A DNA stretch of 8,280 bases, taken from assembly GCA_021851465.1 (NCBI GenBank), contig JAJZDL010000126.1, positions 1 to 8,280 on the forward strand, written 5' to 3'. The notes beneath the pieces are model-generated. The model was not told where the DNA came from, made no database searches, and saw nothing but the letters and a program-made list of their open reading frames with translations. The position numbers and the translations under genes were made by a program. Source of the stretch: Acidobacteriota bacterium (GTDB taxonomy: Bacteria; Acidobacteriota; Terriglobia; Terriglobales; Acidobacteriaceae). This document shows positions 1 to 6,401 of this stretch, piece by piece; positions within the stretch are counted from its first letter, which is position 1; the number at the start of each line of letters is the position of its first letter.

Positions 1-136
1 AAACAGCGCATCCAATCGAAGGCCCATCGCAGGCCGGGAGGAGCGAGTTGCCGCACTCCGGCAGCAGTCAAGCTAACATTGAGGCTGGCCCGGAGATGCG
101 ATCGGAAGGTTGAGGATCTGAAGGCTGAGGATTTCG
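1..136. other. Left-edge stretch upstream of bshC, no assigned gene
   Basis: No recognisable gene lies in these 136 bases. On the plus strand, the frame starting at base 2 is open from the window edge to a TAA at 74-76 and could be the last 24 codons of an upstream gene, ending in a short charged tail (ALRQQSS). The frame starting at base 3 is also open, to about 113. Neither shows family signal or decisive codon bias, so the choice cannot be made from this window. No convincing sigma-70 promoter for bshC is visible here, so bshC may be read from further upstream. Confidence 0.3.
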
Positions 137-1870
137 ATGAGCACCGAGCGTTACCCTCTCACACTATTGCCGCACACGACCAAGCTCTTCCGCGACTATC
201 TGGCGCTGGGCGAGAGCGCAGCGCATGTGGCCGATCAATCTGCAACGGTCGGAGGCAGAGACGGTTCTCCGTTGCGCGCGTGGTACGGGGCCGCCCCGCT
301 GGGCAGCGCGTGGATACAGCCTCCCGCCGCGCACGCGAATGCAGCCGCGCTTGCCGATGCGCTGGAGCGGCAGGGCGTGGCGTTTGGCGCTGGGCCGGCC
401 ACCCACGCCAACATAGCGAAACTGCGAGATGGGGCGCGAGCTGTGGTCACCGGCCAGCAGGTTGGCCTCTTCGGGGGGCCTCTGCTGACGCTGCTGAAGG
501 CGGCGACGGCTGTCGCGCGCGCAACGCAAGCGACCGCAGAGACGGGTGTCGAACACGTTCCCATCTTCTGGCTGGCGACCGAAGACCACGACATCGAAGA
601 GGTCGATCAGGTCGCGCTGCTGTCGGCGACGGCGGTCGAAACTCTTCGCACAGGGGCCGCGCGCTCTCCCGGCATCGCAATGCCTGTTGGCGATATTGCC
701 ATGCAAGGCACGATCGGTGGGCTGCTCGACCAGGCGAGCGAGTTGTTGCACCACGCGCCGATCTGCGAGCTTCTCCGCGCGTGTTACGCGCCGCGCACGG
801 GCGATGCGCCCACCTTTGCTAGCGGATTTGCGCGGTTGATGACGCAGCTCTTCGCCAGCCACGGCCTGATTGTGATGGACGCCGCCGGTCGCGAATTCCA
901 CGCGCTGGGCGCGTCCACGCTGCGCTTCGCCATCGAGCGCGCCGGCGAGTTGGAGGCGGCGCTGCTGGCGCGCAGCGCAGAGTTGGAGGCAGCGGGCTAC
1001 CACGCGCAGGTACTGGTCAAGCCCGGAGCCTCGCTGCTTTTTCTGGTGAGCGAGGTGGAAGGCAATCCGGGGATGAAGAACCGCCAAGCGTTGCAGCGCC
1101 TGGCGGACGGCAGTTGGAGGTCCGGCGCGGGAAGCGCGGCGAAGTCCCACACAACCGCCGAGTTGCTCGCGGTCCTCGACGAAGCGCCCGAGCGGCTCAG
1201 CCCCAACGCGCTCCTGCGGCCGGTCTTTCAGGACACGGTTCTGCCGACCACGGCGTACATCGGCGGGCCGGCGGAGGTTGCATACTTCGCCCAGAGCGCG
1301 GCGTTGTACCAACGTGTTCTGGGGCGCATCACGCCGGTCCTGCCGCGCCTTTCCGCGACGCTGATCGAGCCGCCCATCGGCGCGGCGATGGCGCAGCACG
1401 AGGTTGCTCTTCCCGACGCGATGCGCTCTGCCGACGACCTGGCGCAGCTCCTGGCCGCGCGTGCGATGCCTGTCGAGGCCAAGCGCCGCCTGGCCGCCGC
1501 AAGCGATGTGCTTGACGAGGCACTGGCCGCCGCGCAGAGTTATCTTGGCGGGTTGGATGAGGGCCTGGGGCGGTCGGCTGAGGTCTCGGCGTCGAAGATG
1601 CGCTACCAGATGGGCCGCCTGCGGCGCATGGCCGCGACCTACGAACTGCAACGCGAGGCCAGCCTGCGCAAGCACGCGGAGGCCATCACGCTGCACCTCT
1701 TCCCCAACGCCCATCCGCAGGAGCGCGTGTTGGCGGGGGTGTGGTTCCTGGCTGCGTGGCAGTCCGCGCACGGTGGCTCGCCGGGCCCGGCCATGGACGG
1801 CGGCCTTATCGCTCGCCTGGTCGAAGAGGCTGCCAGCCAATCCGCAGGCCACCACGCCATCCGCCTATAA
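137..1870 (+). CDS. bshC: Bacillithiol biosynthesis cysteine-adding enzyme BshC
   Basis: This 577-residue protein is the putative cysteine ligase of bacillithiol synthesis. It would add L-cysteine to glucosaminyl-malate in the cytosol, the last step after BshA and BshB. Two family signatures are visible: VVTGQQVGLFGGP at residues 103-115, and IFWLATEDHDIEEVD at 143-157, the nucleotide-binding-like core with its conserved E-D-H-D cluster. The C-terminal third (about 450-545) is helical and charged, as expected for the BshC coiled coil, and carries the typical LHLFPN...QERV block near its end. Length is slightly above the usual ~540. The ATG at 137 is supported by GAGG at 127-130, six bases upstream. 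GC is very high: by hand count 47/60 in 901-960 and 48/60 in 1441-1500. A 563-residue antisense open frame over this gene is a by-product of that bias. bshA and bshB are not in the window. Confidence 0.93.
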   Translation: MSTERYPLTLLPHTTKLFRDYLALGESAAHVADQSATVGGRDGSPLRAWYGAAPLGSAWIQPPAAHANAAALADALERQGVAFGAGPATHANIAKLRDGARAVVTGQQVGLFGGPLLTLLKAATAVARATQATAETGVEHVPIFWLATEDHDIEEVDQVALLSATAVETLRTGAARSPGIAMPVGDIAMQGTIGGLLDQASELLHHAPICELLRACYAPRTGDAPTFASGFARLMTQLFASHGLIVMDAAGREFHALGASTLRFAIERAGELEAALLARSAELEAAGYHAQVLVKPGASLLFLVSEVEGNPGMKNRQALQRLADGSWRSGAGSAAKSHTTAELLAVLDEAPERLSPNALLRPVFQDTVLPTTAYIGGPAEVAYFAQSAALYQRVLGRITPVLPRLSATLIEPPIGAAMAQHEVALPDAMRSADDLAQLLAARAMPVEAKRRLAAASDVLDEALAAAQSYLGGLDEGLGRSAEVSASKMRYQMGRLRRMAATYELQREASLRKHAEAITLHLFPNAHPQERVLAGVWFLAAWQSAHGGSPGPAMDGGLIARLVEEAASQSAGHHAIRL

Positions 1871-1890
1871 CTTGTTGCGCGGCGCAGGCC

Positions 1891-1909
1891 CTCCGTTCTG
1901 CGAACGGAG
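1891..1909 (+). repeat. Perfect 8-bp hairpin between bshC and the next gene
   Basis: CTCCGTTC and GAACGGAG form a perfect 8-bp stem around a TGC loop, 20 bases after the bshC stop. No T-run follows on the plus strand, so it is not a canonical intrinsic terminator. It could reduce read-through or stabilise the bshC 3' end. A TAAAAT box follows at 1925-1930. Confidence 0.55.
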
Positions 1910-1924
1910 AACGATCTAACGTTC

Positions 1925-1930
1925 TAAAAT
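1925..1930 (+). promoter_or_regulatory. Possible -10 element upstream of the zinc-knuckle gene
   Basis: TAAAAT matches the TATAAT consensus at five of six positions and lies 24 bases before the ATG at 1955. No good -35 hexamer is found at 16-18 bp, where the bases fall in the right arm of the preceding hairpin. This is a weak candidate, listed because it sits in an otherwise GC-rich region. Confidence 0.25.
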
Positions 1931-1954
1931 GGTTCCCGACGGGGAGGATCGACC

Positions 1955-2263
1955 ATGGGCCTGAGCGATGAAGCGTTTGAGGTGAGCTGTCCCGACTGCG
2001 GAGCGATTCTGAAGGTCGATCCGGTGGCCCGCGCCATCATCGCGCACACGCCCGCGCCGCGCAAGCGCGTCTTCGAGGACTTCGGCGATGCGGCGCGCGC
2101 GCTGCGAGAGGCGGACGCACGCCGCGACTCCATCTTTGCGCAGTCGGTCGACGCGCAGAAGCACAAGGACGACCTGATGGCCAAGAAATTCGCAGAAGCC
2201 GTCAAGAAAGCAAAAGAGACGCCCCTCACCGAGCGTCCGCTGCGCGACTTCGACCTGGACTGA
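1955..2263 (+). CDS. Small conserved-looking protein with CPDC zinc-knuckle, function unknown
   Basis: I do not recognise this 102-residue protein as a named family. Near the N-terminus it has C12-P-D-C15-G followed by a hydrophobic segment, like the first half of a zinc ribbon. No second CxxC is present; H31 is the only other obvious ligand candidate, so any metal site would be incomplete or need a dimer. Residues 40-102 are strongly charged, rich in Lys, Arg, Asp and Glu, and probably helical, without a membrane segment or signal peptide. The start is well supported by GGGGAGG at 1941-1947, seven bases before the ATG. The gene sits alone between bshC (84 bases upstream) and the flippase (154 bases downstream), same strand. 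Codon use is GC-rich like bshC. A nucleic-acid- or ribosome-associated role is possible for such small knuckle proteins, but that is a guess. Confidence 0.8.
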   Translation: MGLSDEAFEVSCPDCGAILKVDPVARAIIAHTPAPRKRVFEDFGDAARALREADARRDSIFAQSVDAQKHKDDLMAKKFAEAVKKAKETPLTERPLRDFDLD

Positions 2264-2342
2264 ACTGGCGGACGGAGTTCTCCACGACCGCGCCGCGCCA
2301 AATGCACTCCTCGGCGGCCCCGCGAAGATGCAGCCCATGGCA

Positions 2343-2371
2343 TTGCCTGGGCCTTTGAAAGCCGGTAGAGT
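2343..2371 (+). promoter_or_regulatory. Candidate sigma-70 promoter for the flippase-glycosyltransferase pair
   Basis: TTGCCT (2343-2348, four of six to TTGACA) and TAGAGT (2366-2371, four of six to TATAAT) are separated by exactly 17 bp. Transcription would begin near 2378, about 40 bases before the TTG start at 2418 and downstream of the in-frame ATG at 2328. If real, it excludes the longer reading of the flippase. Confidence 0.35.
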
Positions 2372-2403
2372 CGAGATGTTTCCGCCACGGTTCAATGCGG
2401 GCA

Positions 2404-2410
2404 AAAGGAG
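2404..2410 (+). promoter_or_regulatory. Ribosome binding site selecting the TTG start of the flippase
   Basis: AAAAGGAG ends at 2410, seven bases before the in-frame TTG at 2418-2420. The in-frame ATG codons at 2328 and 2376 lack a comparable site, and the residues they would add are polar and proline/glycine-rich, unlike the start of this transporter family. Confidence 0.7.
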
Positions 2411-2417
2411 TTCCGGC

Positions 2418-3947
2418 TTGGCGCTGCGTGTACGACATATCGCGCGGAATGTGCTCTTCAATTGGTTCGGAACGATCGCCAATATGGCGGTCGGATTGTT
2501 CCTGGCCCCATTTATATTGCATCGTCTCGGAGATGTGGCCGTTGGCGTATGGATGATGGCAGTCGCCGCGGTGGCCTACTTTGGCCTTCTCGACCTGGGA
2601 ATGCAAAGCTCAGTTCTGAGATTTGTCTCCAAGGGACACGAGCAGAAGGACCATCGGGGCGCCTCGGAGGCAATCTCAGCCGCGCTTTGGGTGCGCATAC
2701 AGATCAGCGGGCTTGTTCTTTTGTTGAGCGCGGCACTGGCATGGATCTTTCCGCATATCTTCAAGGTCCCCGCCGCACTGGCGAGCGATGCCAGGGAGGC
2801 CGTCCTCCTGATTGGCGCGACGGCGGCTGTCTCCATGTCGATCGGTGTAGTCGGAGGAGTGCTGTCCGCGCTCAACCGGTATGACCTGCAAAATTATGCG
2901 GGCCTGGCGCAAACGGCTGTGCGCGCAACTGGAATTGTACTGGTATTGCGCGCCGGCCATGGCATCGTCGCGCTCGCGGTCTGCGAGTTGGTCGCCGCGC
3001 TGGTTTACAACACCCTTCTGGTACGGATTGCGCGACGGCTCTATCCTGAACTCCGTATTCGCCTGAATAAACCGAAGATAGAAACGTTGAAGCGCGTCTG
3101 GACTTACAGTTCCTATGCTTTTCTTACGACCGTTGCAATCCGCTTGGTCTATCAGACGGACAACCTCGTTGTCGGCAAATTTGTTTCGGTGGCCGCGGTG
3201 ACTCCCTACGGATATGCCAACGCATTGTGCCGCTATGCCGATCAGATTGTAGGCGCCATTGGCGCAACTTTCGTCCCTGCCGCCAGCACCTACGAGGCCG
3301 CGGGCGACACCGCCAGACTGTTGATGCTATACAAACAAGGAACACGGGCCACGTTGGCGGTCTCCTTGCCAATCCTAATTACATTGATTCTGCGTGGCCG
3401 CAGTTTTATTGGGCTTTGGATCGGCCCGCAGTATTCGCACGATTCGGGCACCGTACTGGTCATTCTTTGCACGGCCCTTCTATTTTCTTTTGCGAACCGT
3501 ACCGCATCGTCGATCGCCTATGGAATCGAGAAACACAAGACTGGGGCGATATGGGCGATCGGGGAAGGCGTGGCGAACCTGGCGCTCAGCATCGTTCTGG
3601 TTCATCGGTATGGAATTTATGGAGTGGCCATCGGCACCCTCGTTCCCAGTTTATTTGTGCATCTTGTCCTTTGGCCGGGCTATGTCTCGAAGCTGGTTGG
3701 ACTGAGTTACTCTGAAGTGGTATGGAGGGTCTGGGCGCCCGTGTATTTATCTTCTCTGCCATTTGCCATCGCCACATACGCTGTAAATGCGCTGTTCCCA
3801 GCGCGCAACTTGATGGTGTTCCTGTTGCAGGCAATCGCACTTCTTCCGGTTTACTACATTGTGATTGGGCTGGTCTTTCGGTCGTATGTCCGCGACCGGA
3901 TCATTCCCAGAATTCGTTCCTGTTTCCTGGATGGGGCGAGACCATGA
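2418..3947 (+). CDS. Wzx-type polysaccharide flippase (MOP superfamily)
   Basis: The product is a 509-residue inner-membrane protein with about 14 hydrophobic segments by eye. It should flip lipid-linked oligosaccharide units across the cytoplasmic membrane for surface polysaccharide export. The N-terminal segment (RNVLFNWFGTIANMAVG) and the central YQTDNLVVGKF block around residues 240-260 are typical of the polysaccharide-biosynthesis/MATE-like MOP exporters. I chose the TTG at 2418 because an AAAAGGAG site lies seven bases upstream and the resulting N-terminus starts at the usual basic residues before helix 1. The upstream ATG at 2328 would add 30 atypical residues. The last four bases overlap the glycosyltransferase start (ATGA at 3944-3947), implying translational coupling. 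Base composition is lower in GC than bshC: by hand count 27/60 in 3361-3420 and 29/60 in 3601-3660. The exact substrate cannot be told from the sequence. Confidence 0.88.
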   Translation: MALRVRHIARNVLFNWFGTIANMAVGLFLAPFILHRLGDVAVGVWMMAVAAVAYFGLLDLGMQSSVLRFVSKGHEQKDHRGASEAISAALWVRIQISGLVLLLSAALAWIFPHIFKVPAALASDAREAVLLIGATAAVSMSIGVVGGVLSALNRYDLQNYAGLAQTAVRATGIVLVLRAGHGIVALAVCELVAALVYNTLLVRIARRLYPELRIRLNKPKIETLKRVWTYSSYAFLTTVAIRLVYQTDNLVVGKFVSVAAVTPYGYANALCRYADQIVGAIGATFVPAASTYEAAGDTARLLMLYKQGTRATLAVSLPILITLILRGRSFIGLWIGPQYSHDSGTVLVILCTALLFSFANRTASSIAYGIEKHKTGAIWAIGEGVANLALSIVLVHRYGIYGVAIGTLVPSLFVHLVLWPGYVSKLVGLSYSEVVWRVWAPVYLSSLPFAIATYAVNALFPARNLMVFLLQAIALLPVYYIVIGLVFRSYVRDRIIPRIRSCFLDGARP

Positions 3948-5107
3948 TGGGAGAAGCAACATCCGATCGACATTTTACCGTGGCCCACTTCATGCCGTGG
4001 AATGGAATGGGCGGGGTGGAGATCGCCACGCTTCGCCTTGTTGAAGCCACATATTGGCAGTTTCGCCACATAGCATTTTGCCTGCCCGGCGCCGCGGAGT
4101 TGCGTGGGGCCTTCGAAAAACTGGGCGTAGCGACTGTAATCTACTCTCCGCCCGTCCCAAGCCTGCGACATGCCGGCAGGTTTTACAAAGAGTCCAGGGT
4201 TGTTGCGCGGCAAATCCGCGAGGTGGGCGCGGAGATCGTCCACTTTGCCGACGAGCGCGCGGCGAACCATAACAGCCTTGCGGCGCTGCTTGCCAACGCC
4301 AGGATGGTCTGCCATCTGCGCGTCAGCTACCCAACGCTCGATTGGCGGCACCGCGCCTGCCTGCTTCCTGTCCATAGTTTTATCTTTGTGTCGAGAGAAG
4401 CGAGGCAGAGTTTTGCCCTGCCGCTGCCTGCGGCCAAGACATGCGTGATCTATGACGCGATCGAGGTTCCATCCGTGCCGGCGGCCGAAGACAACAATAG
4501 CGTGCGGCGCGAACTGGGCGTTCCGGATGGATGCGTTCTGGTTGGCATGGTTGCGCGCGTCTCCCGACAGAAGGACTACTTTACTTTGGCCGATGCCGCT
4601 GTACGGGTACTGGCGCGGCATCCCGATGCGCGCTTTCTGATCGTGGGCGACAATTCCATCGTCGATCTGAATCGCAGCCACTATGCAGAGGTTGCGGAGC
4701 GGCTACAGCAATTGGGGATCGCCGACAGATTTATCTTCACCGGCCATCGCACGGACGTGCCCCGCTTGATTGCAGCCATGGATCTGTGCGTTCTATGCAC
4801 CCATCGCGAGGGATTTCCGTTGGGCCTGCTGGAGACGATGGCGATGGGAAAGCCTGTGGTAGCGACCTCTGTCGGCGGCATCCCGGAGATCGTCAATCCC
4901 GGAGTTACCGGCTATTTGCACCGGCACGGGAGCAGTGCCGAGCTCGCCGATGCAATTCTTCATCTGGTTGAAAATCCAGAGGAAGCAGCTCGCATCGGAG
5001 GGGCCGCGCGTGAGTATGTGCGGCAGAACTGTACGCTGCGGAAGTTCACGGCTGAGATTGCGAAGGTGTATTCGGATGTAATGCGCTTGCAGTGGGACAA
5101 CGGTTGA
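3944..5107 (+). CDS. GT4-family glycosyltransferase
   Basis: This 387-residue cytosolic or membrane-associated enzyme should transfer a sugar from a nucleotide donor to a polysaccharide or lipid-linked intermediate. The GT-B fold is evident. The N-terminal domain has the acceptor-side M22-GGVE motif. The C-terminal Rossmann domain begins at VGMVARVSRQKDY (about 200-212), where R205 and K210 match the donor-phosphate-binding pair. It continues to EGFPLGLLE, whose E289 and E297 form the E-x7-E motif of retaining GT4 enzymes. The ATG at 3944 overlaps the flippase stop by four bases. A second ATG at 3947 is possible, and the frame is open further upstream but that part is not protein-like. Pairing with a flippase suggests capsule, exopolysaccharide or O-chain assembly. 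It is not BshA: the family GGSG N-terminal signature is missing. Donor, acceptor and linkage are not predictable here. Confidence 0.9.
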   Translation: MMGEATSDRHFTVAHFMPWNGMGGVEIATLRLVEATYWQFRHIAFCLPGAAELRGAFEKLGVATVIYSPPVPSLRHAGRFYKESRVVARQIREVGAEIVHFADERAANHNSLAALLANARMVCHLRVSYPTLDWRHRACLLPVHSFIFVSREARQSFALPLPAAKTCVIYDAIEVPSVPAAEDNNSVRRELGVPDGCVLVGMVARVSRQKDYFTLADAAVRVLARHPDARFLIVGDNSIVDLNRSHYAEVAERLQQLGIADRFIFTGHRTDVPRLIAAMDLCVLCTHREGFPLGLLETMAMGKPVVATSVGGIPEIVNPGVTGYLHRHGSSAELADAILHLVENPEEAARIGGAAREYVRQNCTLRKFTAEIAKVYSDVMRLQWDNG

Positions 5108-5159
5108 GCTCTTCCCGCGATCAACCGGAATCCGGGCCGCGGCAACCCCCAGGCACGGA

Positions 5160-5189
5160 CTGTCAAGCGGCGATGACGGATTGTATAAT
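5160..5189 (+). promoter_or_regulatory. purE promoter, with transcription start predicted at or next to the ATG
   Basis: A perfect TATAAT lies at 5184-5189, with CTGTCA (four of six to TTGACA) at 5160-5165 and an 18-bp spacer. The purE ATG begins at 5197, only seven bases past the -10 box, so the expected start of transcription coincides with or is one base from the start codon. Confidence 0.6.
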
Positions 5190-5196
5190 TGTGACT

Positions 5197-5712
5197 ATGC
5201 ACACATCATCGGAGACCAAACCTCTCGTAGCAGTTCTCATGGGCAGCCGCAACGATTATGCGGTGATGCGTTCAACCGTAGACATACTGCGCGAGTTCGG
5301 CGTGCCCTATGAGGCACGCGTCATCTCGGCGCACCGCACACCGGAGCATATGTTCGCCTATGCCGGCTCGGCCGTAGAGCGTGGCCTGCGCGTCATCATC
5401 GCAGGAGCGGGTGGCGCGGCGCACGTTGCGGGCATGATAGCCGCAACGACCACCGTACCGGTCCTCGGCGTCCCCATTGCGGCGACGGCGCTTCAAGGCC
5501 TGGATTCACTGTTCTCGATCGTCCAGATGCCGAAGAGCGTTCCCGTGGCCACGTTTGCCATCGGGGCCGCGGGCGCGGCCAACGCCGGCCTCTTCGCCAT
5601 CGAGATCCTCGCGCTCACCGATCCTGGGCTGCGGACGAAGCTGCTGGCTTGGCGCGCTGCCCGGCGCGACGAGGTTCTCGCGCAGTCCCTCGAAGACGAG
5701 GTTCCGGCATAG
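5197..5712 (+). CDS. purE: N5-carboxyaminoimidazole ribonucleotide mutase PurE (class I)
   Basis: PurE converts N5-CAIR to CAIR in de novo purine synthesis, in the cytosol, working after PurK. The 171-residue length fits class I PurE. Visible signatures are MGSRND (residues 15-20, with S17 and D20 equivalent to the substrate-binding S16 and D19 of E. coli), SAHRTPE with the catalytic H46, the glycine loop AGAGGAAHVAGMIAA (69-83, Ala where Pro is common after AHx), and LQGLDSLFSIVQMP plus AIGAAGAANAGLFA near the C-terminus. I chose the ATG at 5197 because family proteins start about ten residues before MGS. Earlier in-frame ATGs at 5092 and 5173 lie upstream of or within the promoter. No Shine-Dalgarno precedes 5197. 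purK is not adjacent: the next gene is rplK on the opposite strand, beyond a strong hairpin. Confidence 0.95.
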   Translation: MHTSSETKPLVAVLMGSRNDYAVMRSTVDILREFGVPYEARVISAHRTPEHMFAYAGSAVERGLRVIIAGAGGAAHVAGMIAATTTVPVLGVPIAATALQGLDSLFSIVQMPKSVPVATFAIGAAGAANAGLFAIEILALTDPGLRTKLLAWRAARRDEVLAQSLEDEVPA

Positions 5713-5807
5713 GGCCTGGATAGCAACTTGCCAAAGTACGCGGCGACCGATGCGGCAATGACCGCTTCGCCGATGGAACCGCTGAACCGGCATGAGACGC
5801 AATAGAA

Positions 5808-5835
5808 AGCGCGGAGACCCTATGGTCTCCGCGCT
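5808..5835 (-). terminator. Bidirectional hairpin terminator between convergent purE and rplK
   Basis: AGCGCGGAGACC and GGTCTCCGCGCT form a perfect 12-bp, GC-rich stem with a four-base loop. Read on the minus strand the stem is followed by TTTCTATTG, a modest T-tract, so it best serves the rplK transcript, whose stop is 36 bases away. On the plus strand the following bases are not T-rich, but it may still stop purE read-through (95 bases after its stop). Confidence 0.8.
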
Positions 5836-5871
5836 CTTCGATTGCGACACAGGTTCAATTTGCCTGAAGAA

Positions 5872-6306
5872 TCAGGCCACGACTTCGATGCCCATGGAGC
5901 GCGCCGTTCCGCGGATGCTCTTCGAGGCCGTCTCCACGGAGTTGGCGTTCAGGTCGGGCATCTTTTGCGTGGCGATCTCGCGGATCTGCTTCTCCGTGAC
6001 TTTGCCGATCTTTTCCTTGTTGGGCGTGCCCGATCCCTTGGCGATGCCGGCGGCCTTCATCAGCAGCACTGCGGCGGGCGGAGTCTTGGTGATGAAGCTG
6101 AAGCTGCGGTCCGCGTAGACCGTGATGACGACCGGAATGGTGATGCCATTCATCTCCGGCGTGGAGGTGCGCGCGTTGAACTGCTTGCAGAACTCCATGA
6201 TGTTGACCTGCGCCTGGCCGAGCGCGGGGCCGACCGGCGGCGCGGGCGTGGCTTTTCCGCCGGGAATCTGTAGCTTGACATATCCTGTGATCTTCTTCGG
6301 TGCCAT
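5872..6306 (-). CDS. rplK: Large ribosomal subunit protein L11
   Basis: L11 (144 residues) binds the GTPase-associated centre of 23S rRNA and is needed for factor-dependent GTP hydrolysis and for the stringent response. The N-terminal domain carries the family block PGGKATPAPPVGPALGQ (from residue 16), followed by VNIMEFCKQFN. The C-terminal rRNA-binding domain (about 75-144) contains KTPPAAVLLMKAAG and the terminal GTARSMGI motif. The length matches the ~142 of E. coli. The ATG at 6306-6304 has GAGGAG at 6313-6318, six bases upstream. It is the last gene of the minus-strand cluster, 95 bases after nusG. The rplA gene that normally follows directly is missing and a terminator comes next. Confidence 0.97.
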   Translation of the reverse strand: MAPKKITGYVKLQIPGGKATPAPPVGPALGQAQVNIMEFCKQFNARTSTPEMNGITIPVVITVYADRSFSFITKTPPAAVLLMKAAGIAKGSGTPNKEKIGKVTEKQIREIATQKMPDLNANSVETASKSIRGTARSMGIEVVA

Positions 6307-6329
6307 GGTTCACTCCTCGATCTTGTGCT

Positions 6330-6354
6330 GGCGACGGGCGAATGACCCGCAGCC
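6330..6354 (-). promoter_or_regulatory. Hairpin in the nusG-rplK gap (rplK leader)
   Basis: On the minus strand GGC-T-GCGGG pairs with CCCGT-C-GCC around a seven-base loop: eight pairs including one wobble, with one T/C mismatch. It lies about 12 bases upstream of the rplK ribosome binding site. L1 represses the L11-L1 mRNA at this position in E. coli, but I cannot show that this hairpin has the L1-binding features. It may be a chance GC-rich stem. Confidence 0.3.
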
Positions 6355-6401
6355 GGATTTGTATTGCATAATTTCTGCGTGCTCGATGCAGACGGTGGAG
6401 A

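Noticed and set aside
79..822. A 247-residue plus-strand frame overlapping the start of bshC
   Set aside because: Arg/Cys/Ser-rich composition typical of an out-of-frame reading, with no domain and no good start.
164..1855. A 563-residue open frame antisense to bshC
   Set aside because: It has no family signal, is very rich in Arg and Gln, and mirrors the GC-biased codons of bshC, whose motifs are unmistakable.
3722..3943. Longer N-terminus for the glycosyltransferase
   Set aside because: The added residues lie wholly in the flippase gene, are not GT-B-like, and the ATGA overlap at 3944 gives a natural start.
3944..5107. Could the GT4 enzyme be BshA, partnering bshC?
   Set aside because: BshA starts with a GGSG-type motif and has different acceptor-site residues. 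Here the motif is MGGVE, and the gene overlaps a polysaccharide flippase.
5872..6313. Long plus- and minus-strand alternative frames over rplK
   Set aside because: The L11 frame is unambiguous; the others are shifted readings of it.
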